A stretch of DNA of 64,000 nt from Prostheceraeus crozeri (lineage: Eukaryota; Platyhelminthes; Polycladida; Euryleptidae): contig CAJQUW010008745.1 of NCBI GenBank assembly GCA_907163375.1, positions 62,001 to 126,000 of the forward strand, given 5' to 3'. The notes under the pieces are model-generated. The model had not been told where the DNA came from. It saw only the letters and a program-made list of their open reading frames with translations, and searched no databases. Below are positions 60,701 to 64,000 of the stretch, piece after piece (position 1 is the stretch's first letter; each line of letters starts with the position of its first letter). The translations under genes and the position numbers were made by a program.

Positions 60701-63560
60701 ATACCTCTTTTACTCCTTCAGCATCACTAGGCATCAAAAAATATTCTGAAAATATGAGGATATCGTAAAATCCACGCATGCATAATTGCAATTTGTACAT
60801 GTTGCATCCGCAAAGTTGTATATTAAAGCATATCGATATTGTGCTGCATCAATGTTACAACCCATTTTCTATACTTCAACTGCACTCATCCAAGATCCGA
60901 AGGAATTTTTATCAAGTAAACTGGTTCTTATCAAGTGCTGGCACTGAACCTTAAAGCTTGAAAATTAAGGCCACAGTCACACAAAGCGAATCAAAGTAAA
61001 CACGACCGTCTCGAGAAAACGCGCCCGTATGTCCCTAAGCCATTAATCGCTCTGGTCTGCTTTGCTGGCAGTGTGGCAGCCTACATCTACTGCAATGATG
61101 ACTTTACATGTACATCTGCTGCAAGACGCCTTGCTCGGAAACGCTTGGAAAAGCTCGCAGTGTGGCTAAGAGGTCTGAGAATAATGCAATCAAAAGAATT
61201 TTGCAAGCTGTCCTTTGGGCATCGCGTATCGCAATAATTGTATGACTAAAGCGTAGAATTATTGTCTGTGTACATACCCACCTGTTCCATTGTCCTGTAA
61301 TCAAGGTTGGACCTTGGGTTTTGGGTCGACCTTGGGTAAGTGATACAAAACTTGTGCTTTCTATACAAAACTTGGGTTTTCTTTTAATGCTCAATATATA
61401 CAGATCAAGTTACAAAAATTAATATTTTGATTTGAATCCTAGGAGAGCTACAGGATAAGAGCATAAAGTTCTGATCTCGTATTTCATCAAATTTCCACTG
61501 GATTCACAGAATATTCCAAAAATGAAATATTTGTGATTATTACAGCTATTTCATTCTAGGCTTGACAATGCCGCGCATTGAAAGTTCATACATATTGTCT
61601 CTACTGTAAGCTTACATGTATTTTGTTGCATTTGTGCATATTGAATTTTTATATATTCCGTATATTTTACATATTCGCAGTTATCTTCGCACCCTTAACT
61701 TTCTGCGATAACCGACATTTATCCAAAAATAAATTCATTCCGATTTCGCATTCTGAATATGTTTAACCATGCATTTACTGCGCAGTTATAATATTTATCA
61801 AGTTTGTTTATATTTCTAAATGATAAAATGAAAACAATTGCTTTGCAATGAGCAATGTGTAACTCAATCATAATTAAATCAAAGATCTACAATTAGTCAG
61901 TGTATCAGTGTATAATTAAATTAAAGGAAAACTTTATGACGTAATTCGTTCACTTAGGCTACTAATTACAATTATTGTAATAATCAATCGTTTCCCACTA
62001 ATACCACACTTCTCATGGGCCCAATAGGAATTATGGCCTACAGAAGAATCTTATGTCATCACAAAATACAAATGATATCAATGCACTTCGTTTACTTGAT
62101 ATCATTCATTTATTTAAACTTGGGCTTGGGTTTTGGGTTTTGACCCCAAGCTTTGGCCCAATACAAGTTTTTGCACAACTTTGCTGTAATTTTACACATT
62201 TTAATCGAGGAGTATTCTTGTGAATGAAAATCTCACAAACAGTTTCGAAGTTGTTTATAAGGCTAAGTCACAAAAACAAAGGAAAGTAGTCACACGCGAG
62301 ATCTTTCGATCTGGTCTCATCGGGATGCACCCAGGTAATGAGCCAGATAGCAAGTAAACAAGTCAATGTCACAAAGAGAAAAAGTTCACCATGGCAGAAA
62401 AAGTTGTGTCACAAATTCTTTTACCTGGCAAAGAGCTGGATTGATATACAACGCCTCCAGTATCGATAAAATGCTTCTCGATCTAGCACGTGACACAATC
62501 GAAAAGTTGGATCGCAGATCCGACTCTTCACGTGCTGAACAACATTGCACAATATATTTATAGTCACTGCTGTAGAGGCTTGTCTGATCGACCAACGATG
62601 ACCCAAACAGGGACATGCTCCCTAACACGAGTTGCCAAACGTCTGCGAGTTCTACCAATATAGCTGTCTCTACAGTCACGAACGTACTTGTAGATCATTT
62701 TAGAACTCGCAGACACCGGCAAAACATCCTTGACAGGGGCAATTGATACAGTGCAATCTTGGTAACAAAATCGATCATGGGCCCCGCAGCAGGAAGCACA
62801 GAGCGCACTTTATAAATCTCTGGGAGAATCAGGCATGAAGCTTGTTCCCCATAAAATGGAAGCCTCATAAATACAGCCTAGTTTTCCGGGTCAGAGGGAG
62901 AAGTTTTATCAGGCAAAGTAGTCACTTTGTGCTTCTTGGCAGCCATTTTGTGAGCCAAGTGTGAGAATAACAGTGGAGATCAAAGCCTACAAGGCACTCC
63001 TTGTGACATTTAATTGTTTGCTTCCCATCTACTTCATTACCTGGGTGCAGCCCCGATGAGACCGAGTCGAAGGATCTCCAAGTGACTTTCTTTTCTTTTT
63101 GCCTTATGAATGACTGCGAAACGATTTGTGGCATTTTTCTTTTATAATATTAGGCAGCGTCGGATTCTGTGATCTTTTAGAATTAAGCGGTATTAAACTG
63201 TATTCGGTCGCTTCGAATGAATCTGAAGGCCAGACGGACAAGCACTAAGTGCAAACCAGGCAGCTGGGACTCCATCAGAATGTACTCTCTGAAAATGGCT
63301 ATGTCATATGCGAAAGTTAAATTCAGAATTGATTGAATAAACGATTGCCGCTCACGTTATTAAGCATTGAATGTAATTGCTTAGCCGCACAATTATTGAT
63401 CATCTTACATTTTTCACCTGTCTCTACATCTGTCTAACTTCTAATCGATTATTGCAAAGTAAACAGATGACAAACAATGCTCTTCATTGGCAGGCCCCGC
63501 GGTATGGATCTCCCTCGATGTTCAAGCTGCTCCAGGATCCATATATTTTAGTCGCAGCCG
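21640..63560 (+). CDS. SLC18-type vesicular amine/acetylcholine transporter, N-terminal half
   Basis: Joined exons: 21640-21751, 31995-32241, 39096-39154, 39227-39310, 53106-53198, 53871-53960, tentatively 60522-60553, and 63494-63560. The gene continues past 64000. All borders except one donor are GT-AG consensus, and phases match throughout. Family members are 12-TM proton antiporters that load monoamines or acetylcholine into synaptic or secretory vesicles. Family marks seen: TM1 with Asp (FMLDAILL) running into VVPIIPTYL; a long lumenal loop with NVT and NST glycosylation sites; TM2 SSKAIVQF with the Lys equivalent to rat VMAT2 K139; AFGESYTVLFVGRAIHGVA; YPADHERSKHMAFALSG; GVLVGYPLGGILY; and QDPYILVAAG. 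It is divergent: the usual GPP of motif C reads GYP, and the Asn after the TM1 Asp is Ala. I cannot say whether the cargo is monoamine, acetylcholine or other. No frameshift or stop was seen, so the gene is probably functional. Confidence 0.85.
21858..22045. repeat. Inverted repeat with paired CTGATGA...GAAA motifs (intron 1)
   Basis: The arms (about 21858-21934 and 21963-22045) are imperfect reverse complements around a spacer of about 28 nt. Each arm, read from the centre outward, has CCTGATGA, a GG..GGCC segment and CGAAA, followed by ATAATACATCAT and then TTGATTCA/ATGATTCAAC. The plus copy (GAAA at 21983-21986) can form GGC-TTCG-GCC between the two words, as in stem II of a hammerhead ribozyme. 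The outer stem I expected of a hammerhead is not evident, so ribozyme activity is not claimed. It may be a small palindromic element related to retroelement tails. Confidence 0.7.
22046..24271. other. SLC18-like intron 1 segment, nothing recognised
   Basis: AT-rich intronic sequence with no supported repeat or exon. Confidence 0.4.
24272..24610 (-). CDS. Possible antisense exon or small gene, unknown product
   Basis: A 112-codon open frame on the minus strand inside intron 1 of the SLC18-like gene. Residues about 7-50 (SKYNEDIKIQKSVFDILC, then CCLLQDNTAFSSSQILEG) look helical and HEAT-like and have balanced composition. A consensus donor GTAAGT follows ILEG (about 24442 on the minus strand), and a possible acceptor TTAAG precedes TALSSKYN. 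It could therefore be an internal exon of an antisense gene or of a captured fragment. I do not recognise the family and found no neighbouring exon, so this is low confidence. Confidence 0.25.
   Translation of the reverse strand: MLQIDVTLQIFTVKTALSSKYNEDIKIQKSVFDILCITLCCLLQDNTAFSSSQILEGVSCWHYLCQLLSNQYRICTIGVFNRGMMASEIFIDSTALKQSETIEFSAKIITKL
24666..24952. mobile_element. hAT-type MITE, 287 bp (intron 1)
   Basis: The termini CAGGGCTGGGA and TCCCAGCCCTG are exact inverted repeats and fit the hAT consensus CAGGG start. Subterminal AACCGGTTAA words recur on both sides. The flanks ATTCTACA and ATTCTATT agree at 6 of 8 positions, consistent with an aged 8-bp target duplication. No coding capacity. 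Confidence 0.9.
24961..29570. other. SLC18-like intron 1 segment, mostly unassigned
   Basis: No exon supported. Around 27014-27075 the sequence CCTGACGATGGCC...CGAAAGGCC followed by AAAAATAAAGTGA resembles the 3' tail of a retroelement and shares the CTGA.GA...GAAA layout of the repeat at 21.9 kb. Short minus frames at 25008-25238, 27434-27655, 27895-28113 and 28222-28407 show nothing recognisable. Confidence 0.35.
29571..31438 (-). mobile_element. Pogo-like DNA transposon (intron 1)
   Basis: The element is bounded by TA on both sides (29569-29570 and 31439-31440). It has inverted ends CGTGTTCTCTATATTATAAG (left) and CGTATTCTCTCTATCATGAG (right, reverse-complemented), 18 of 22 matching. Inside both ends lie several GGGGGC(G/T)T.TATTA words (29590-29675 and 31325-31415), which look like repeated subterminal transposase binding sites. 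The transposase pseudogene lies between them in minus orientation. It is antisense to the host gene. Confidence 0.85.
29830..31164 (-). pseudogene. Pogo/Tigger-type transposase, frameshifted
   Basis: Three minus-strand frames make one protein. 31164-30979 is an N-terminal helix-turn-helix (RRKSYSMAEKLSAIHFAK, AAREFQFAVKRIREW). 30979-30548 starts a few codons after a frameshift and holds a CENPB-type DNA-binding domain (QLIKWIQDRRRDNLRVSRKM, SEGWLSEFLVRNNLSLRRR) and the first catalytic Asp (AADETAIWVDA). A second frameshift near 30560 breaks VHLF|TGNHKNKF. 30525-29830 holds the second Asp (LLVWDSFRCHQT) and the third (LQPPDVSWNKPFK) 36 residues later, then an Asp/Ser-rich tail. The DDD triad is retained, but at least two frameshifts make the copy inactive as it stands. 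Confidence 0.85.
31441..31994. other. End of SLC18-like intron 1, nothing recognised
   Basis: Intronic sequence with a short polypyrimidine run before the acceptor TTTTTCAG at 31987-31994. Confidence 0.5.
31995..32241 (+). CDS. SLC18-like exon 2 (lumenal loop, TM2)
   Basis: The acceptor TTTTTCAG leads into VPIIPTYLLDLEEKKQ, the TM1 exit. A lumenal loop follows with N-glycosylation sequons NVT and NST, then NENKAIGWLFSSKAIVQF (TM2 with conserved Lys) and NPCSGKISNL, the TM2-TM3 cytosolic turn. The loop is shorter than in vertebrate VMATs but in the same place. The donor is CT|GTGAGT, phase 2. Confidence 0.85.
32242..37640. other. SLC18-like intron 2, mostly unassigned
   Basis: No exon supported. 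33025-33105 matches 43590-43680 (shared words CACGATTCC, CAGATTCGA, GAATTCAGAT), so it is a fragment of the same dispersed repeat, probably Penelope-like. Near 34981-35020 the minus strand has CCTGATGATGACG...GTGGAAAAG, a retroelement-tail style motif. 35630-35665 has a 13-nt AATCAATTTCAAA tandem. The rest shows nothing I can support. Confidence 0.35.
37640..37875 (+). mobile_element. tRNA-Asp-derived SINE (intron 2)
   Basis: The head (about 37648-37715) resembles a tRNA. It has a box A-like TGGTAGAGTGC, then an anticodon arm with CTGTCAC (GTC anticodon), then GGGAGACC and a box B-like GGGTTCAAAGC. The run TGTCAC..GGGAGACC.GGGTTC is specific to tRNA-Asp. The acceptor stem does not close, and about 150 nt of unrelated body follows, ending near ACATTCATTTTTATTTTTTG. 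It is thus a SINE and not a tRNA gene. The antisense open frame 37613-37858 is an artefact of this repeat. Confidence 0.7.
37876..38862. other. SLC18-like intron 2 segment, nothing recognised
   Basis: AT-rich intronic sequence without a supported repeat or exon. ATGACATCAGTTATGACATC near 38582 is a short local duplication. Confidence 0.4.
38863..38974. repeat. Small inverted-repeat element (intron 2)
   Basis: ATTGATAGTCAATATTTCGA near 38863 is mirrored by TCGAAATATTGACAATTAA near 38955, with about 65 nt between. This is a MITE-like size; the target duplication is unclear. Confidence 0.6.
39096..39154 (+). CDS. SLC18-like exon 3 (TM3)
   Basis: The acceptor TTTTCTAG is followed by a phase-2 continuation giving YGNFTLILIGLLTMLITCS, which is TM3. 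The donor is T|GTAAGT, phase 1. The next intron is only 72 nt, in contrast to the 6.9 and 13.8 kb introns on either side. Confidence 0.85.
39227..39310 (+). CDS. SLC18-like exon 4 (TM4)
   Basis: The acceptor TTGCAG gives FYAFGESYTVLFVGRAIHGV then AASAIGVGG. It corresponds to the FAFGESYTLLFxAR segment of vesicular acetylcholine and amine transporters, including the conserved Arg of TM4 and the small-residue-rich end. The donor is G|GTAGGC, phase 1. Confidence 0.9.
39311..41004. other. SLC18-like intron 4, first part
   Basis: AT-rich intron without a supported exon or repeat. Confidence 0.4.
41005..41799. repeat. Foldback-like pair of 33-nt tandem arrays, inverted
   Basis: 41005-41074 holds two full units of a 33-nt repeat (TTCGACACGAACACTTC...). 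41630-41799 holds its reverse complement: two full units (TTGTCGAAGAAGTGT, GTGTCGAACAAATG) plus degenerate ones. Units from the two arms differ at about one position. The single-copy centre is about 555 nt. Long inverted ends built of short tandem units are the hallmark of foldback elements such as Drosophila FB (established), but no target duplication or transposase was found here. As the unit is a multiple of three, it reads through as an 11-residue repeat (SKKCPCRTNVL); I take that to be incidental. Confidence 0.8.
41845..42315. repeat. Second inverted pair of short tandem units
   Basis: 41845-41900 has three units of about 17 nt around TCATTTCATCGACAGG. 42255-42315 has the inverse words CCTGTCGATGAAAAT, CGTTGAAATGAACC and GTGTCGATGAAGTGAACC. 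It lies directly beside the 33-nt foldback pair and repeats its architecture on a smaller scale; the two may be parts of one compound element. Confidence 0.6.
42480..43740 (-). pseudogene. Penelope-like retroelement fragment with RT core
   Basis: On the minus strand, 43247-42984 reads FGFDVSNIFTNIPVDRTIHY followed by degenerate forms of the DGMSMGS and GP.MA blocks. About 42920-42660 reads RAYVDDCLAFFKTCEDAQAF, with the catalytic YVDD box, then SVLLWKPNTIAASVFLDAKL. 42640-42500 gives CEKVRLMFINNVYKEQSIND. This is the order of Penelope-like RT motifs. Upstream (43740-43470) is a repeat shared with 33025-33105, possibly the same element's 5' part. Multiple frameshifts and stops are present and the GIY-YIG part is missing. 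It is inactive. Confidence 0.75.
43741..44584. other. SLC18-like intron 4 segment, nothing firm
   Basis: No exon. GGCTATTACACCGGCTGATC near 44268 recurs in variant form near 51647 and, inverted, near 52015. These look like scattered pieces of one small repeat. Confidence 0.4.
44585..44845. mobile_element. Palindromic MITE-like element (intron 4)
   Basis: 44675-44715 (starts CAGTCGAAATTAGCAG) and 44740-44780 (ends CTGTTAATTTCGACTG) form an imperfect hairpin around a 24-nt centre. Outer words CGTTTCAT.AAATAAATT and GCGTTTCACAAAG suggest a larger element. Target duplication not resolved. Confidence 0.6.
45310..47720. repeat. Dimeric higher-order satellite, 355-bp period
   Basis: The anchor CCGCTTTAATCG recurs at 45681, 46036, 46391, 46746, 47101 and 47456, exactly 355 bases apart each time. 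Each period is made of two related monomers of about 177 and 178 nt. Both contain CAAATTTTCAAAAACA, AGTCACAACT, GTAGAGCTACA and TCATCAAAATCCA, but they differ elsewhere. Whole 355-bp units are nearly identical while the two monomers within a unit are clearly diverged, the definition of a higher-order repeat. Degenerate single monomers lie at the left (about 45310-45680) and right (about 47530-47720) edges. Units 4 and 5 share private variants (GTTCTGTTG, CCTATAGGG), indicating local copying. No open frame or hammerhead core was seen in the unit. Confidence 0.95.
47767..47838. repeat. Strong hairpin, arms about 33 nt
   Basis: AATGGAACCCACTACGTTG followed by AGGAGGAAGTATAA is mirrored by TTATACTTCCTCCTC and TACGTAGTGGGTCCCATT, with a loop of about 6 nt. 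Only two or three mismatches interrupt the stem. It sits just after the satellite edge. It could be a miniature palindromic element or a hairpin transcript; nothing distinguishes these from sequence alone. Confidence 0.85.
48100..49130. repeat. Degenerate tandem array, period about 205 bp
   Basis: The anchor TCTGGCTCAGTTGCAACC is at about 48701 and 48903, with weaker forms near 48276, 48502 and 49098. Companion words TTCTTCGCAACATGACTTCA, GTGAAACAACTCATG and TCATGATAATACTCCAT recur in step. That makes roughly five decayed units. The open frames at 48110-48508 and 48543-49097 run through this array and repeat with it, so they are not counted as genes. Confidence 0.8.
49140..49475. repeat. G+C-rich short tandem array
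   Basis: A degenerate unit of about 45-55 nt recurs: (T)GAAT.TAGAC.TCGGGC followed by GTGT(T/G)C.G(G/T)CG. Words such as ATGAATATAGACATCGGG, GTGAATTCTGACCTCG, ATGAATCTAGACCGCGG and GTGAATCTAGGCTTCGGG mark successive units. It is clearly richer in G+C and CpG than the surrounding intron. Confidence 0.7.
49830..51560. repeat. Degenerate tandem array, period about 190-208 bp
   Basis: The anchor TTTTGAAACGCTNNNGAATGAYACTGAG appears in variant form near 49982, 50172, 50363, 50694, 50902 and 51526. The anchor TTTCAGATGCAGATCCACAA appears near 49870, 50591 and (variant) 50798. Clean adjacent units are 50585-50791 and 50792-51000. Intervening units are interrupted or deleted. It is unrelated by eye to the 355-bp satellite. 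Confidence 0.75.
51561..53105. other. End of SLC18-like intron 4
   Basis: No exon supported. GGCTATTACACCCGG at about 51647 and CCAGTGTAATAGCC near 52022 are inverted to one another and may bound a decayed TIR element. A polypyrimidine run, TTTTCTTGTTTTCTTCCAAAG, precedes exon 5. Confidence 0.4.
53106..53198 (+). CDS. SLC18-like exon 5 (TM4-TM5 loop, TM5)
   Basis: The acceptor TTCCAAAG gives GMALLAHTYPADHERSKHMA then FALSGQATGVL. It matches the MGMLAxxYxDDxERGxxMGIALGG stretch of vesicular transporters. The cytosolic acidic-basic signature DHERSK is kept. The donor is G|GTAAAT, phase 1. Confidence 0.9.
53199..53870. other. SLC18-like intron 5
   Basis: A 672-nt intron. It ends with an AT-rich stretch including TTACTTACTTACTTAAC near 53803, which could be the tail of a short retroelement. 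Acceptor TTTTTAG at 53864-53870. Confidence 0.6.
53871..53960 (+). CDS. SLC18-like exon 6 (motif C, TM5-TM6)
   Basis: Gives VGYPLGGILYYFYGKAVAFL then VVQVILVAVL, matching VGPPFGSVLYEFVGKxxPFL of the family. The second residue of the conserved G-P-P is Tyr instead of Pro, a change in the antiporter motif C. The donor is C|GTAAGT, phase 1. Confidence 0.9.
53961..55869. other. SLC18-like intron 6, first part
   Basis: No exon supported. TTAGCCTCATCAGTCGCAGG near 54111 resembles the retroelement-tail motif seen elsewhere. The open frame 54645-54926 has no recognised content. Confidence 0.4.
55870..57444. mobile_element. Long-TIR element, about 1.57 kb (intron 6)
   Basis: 55870-56070 and 57235-57444 are imperfect inverted repeats of about 200 nt. 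They share TGAGGAAAGCCCGAAAACGA, GCCTTTCA(G/A)CCA, and AATGATATTGTCAAACCAAT read in opposite directions. Each arm holds a CCTGAAGATGGCC.../...TTGAAAGGC block, similar to tails of Penelope-like or related retroelements. It may therefore be two inverted retroelement ends and not a DNA transposon. The interior (56317-56930) has short frames without recognised domains. Confidence 0.65.
57445..59415. other. SLC18-like intron 6 segment, nothing recognised
   Basis: AT-rich intron. The short opposing open frames at 58032-58314 are not supported as genes. Confidence 0.4.
59416..60254 (+). mobile_element. hAT-like non-autonomous element, copy 3, intact ends
   Basis: An 839-bp copy with ends CATAGAGTAAGTATATGTAG and ...ATATACTTACTCTATG (inverted). 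It is bracketed by a perfect 8-bp duplication CGGTTAAT at 59408-59415 and 60255-60262. It is similar along its whole length to copy 1 (6604-7402). No transposase frame. The perfect duplication makes it the youngest of the three copies. It lies about 270 nt upstream of the proposed exon 7 acceptor. Confidence 0.9.
60522..60553 (+). CDS. SLC18-like exon 7 (tentative, end of TM6)
   Basis: A good acceptor (TTTTCTGTGTTTCAG) continues phase 1 from exon 6 to give LLSLFVADRHA, resembling the TM6 end of family members (LLLLAVAKP or AIQLFVLQP). Ending at GCA|GTTGGA keeps phase 0, as exon 8 requires. The donor is weak, and the joint removes about two residues relative to known members. An alternative or additional exon elsewhere in 53961-63493 is possible. 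Confidence 0.45.
60554..62277. other. SLC18-like intron 7, first part
   Basis: No exon supported. Repeated words CTTGGGTTTTGGGT near 61315 and 62125 suggest pieces of a small repeat with about 0.8 kb between. Confidence 0.35.
62278..63095. mobile_element. Long-TIR element, about 0.82 kb (intron 7)
   Basis: 62278-62400 and about 62975-63095 are imperfect inverted repeats. They share GGTCTCATCGGG followed by TGCACCCAGGTAATGA, plus AAATGTCACAA-type words, in opposite directions. A smaller inverted pair, GTCTGCGAGTTCTA/TTAGAACTCGCAGAC, lies near 62640 and 62700. No transposase is visible. Confidence 0.65.
63494..63560 (+). CDS. SLC18-like exon 8 (loop 6-7, start of TM7)
   Basis: Gives APRYGSPSMFKLLQDPYILV then AAG, matching GTPxxxLLxDPYIxxAAG of vesicular transporters; the DPYI motif is diagnostic. 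The donor is G|GTACGT, phase 1. An acceptor at about 63466 would add nine in-frame codons. The rest of the transporter (TM7 onward) lies beyond the window. Confidence 0.9.
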
Positions 63561-64000
63561 GTACGTGTAATCATACCATCTTGCTAAATAGCAAAATATA
63601 GTTCAAACTAATCCACTTAAAAACGTAGTCGTGCATACAGACCGATGCTATGAGTAACTTTAAAAAATACTGAAACTGAATTCCTTCTAAAAAATAATTT
63701 TCAGAAAATTGAAGCTTACATAAAAAATACATATACATCATAGTCATTATCTGTCAACAAAGTAATCTTCATATCTATAATTCCAAGCGATAGATACAGA
63801 GACCTTGATTATGTGTGGAAACTGAATAAATTATGTACCTGTCGCTACTTGCTTTGATAGATAATGTTAAGTACAAATTTAATATTCCTCTTAAATAGTC
63901 CATTGAAGTAATATAGGCACATGTGGAAAAGAATTGGGTAATGAGGTAATGCAAATCAGAATGTGTTGTAGCCTATGAGGCCCTGGTTGTCACTTCAAGA
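63561..64000. other. SLC18-like intron 8, window end
   Basis: AT-rich intron with no exon; the gene is truncated by the window edge. Confidence 0.5.

Overview
The window is eukaryotic and looks like a marine invertebrate animal. It is AT-rich, gene-poor, intron-rich (GT-AG exons split by introns up to about 14 kb) and full of decayed transposons. The scattered AGGCCTA-type words and the element mix (Penelope-like, hAT, pogo, Tc1, tRNA-derived SINE) would fit an echinoderm or another invertebrate deuterostome. That placement is a guess from style, not a proof.

Two protein-coding loci are convincing. (1) A multi-exon gene on the + strand runs from an ATG at 21640 past the right edge of the window. 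Its exons at 21640, 31995, 39096, 39227, 53106, 53871, 60522 (tentative) and 63494 join in compatible phases. They give the N-terminal half of an SLC18-type vesicular amine/acetylcholine transporter (TM1, glycosylated lumenal loop, TM2 to TM6, start of TM7). (2) A single-exon gene on the - strand (15311-16807, 498 codons) encodes a protein whose C-terminal part resembles Mab-21 domains and which carries a long Asp/Glu run. A third, weak candidate is an antisense open frame at 24272-24610 inside intron 1 of the transporter.

Layout. 1-15 kb: no convincing host gene. It holds a TA microsatellite, two copies of a hAT-like element, one of which contains a 1160-bp TIR element that itself contains a 117-bp perfect palindrome, a hAT transposase pseudogene split by another TIR element, and a Penelope-like (PLE) fragment. 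15.3-16.8 kb: Mab-21-like gene. 18.1-20.9 kb: PLE 3' fragment and a Tc1/mariner remnant. 21.6-64 kb: the SLC18-like gene. Its introns carry an inverted repeat with paired hammerhead-like words (21.9 kb), a hAT MITE (24.7 kb), a 1.87-kb pogo-like element with a frameshifted transposase (29.6-31.4 kb), a tRNA-Asp-derived SINE (37.65 kb), foldback-like inverted tandem arrays (41.0-42.3 kb), a PLE reverse-transcriptase fragment (42.5-43.7 kb), a cluster of tandem arrays (45.3-51.6 kb), a long-TIR element (55.9-57.4 kb), a third hAT-like copy with perfect 8-bp target duplications (59.4-60.25 kb) and another long-TIR element (62.3-63.1 kb).

The most unusual structures are: the dimeric higher-order satellite of exact 355-bp period (about 177-bp monomers) inside intron 4; the 33-nt tandem repeats facing each other 0.56 kb apart; and the head-to-head CTGATGA...GAAA inverted repeat in intron 1. 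No CRISPR array, operon, rRNA or functional tRNA gene was seen.
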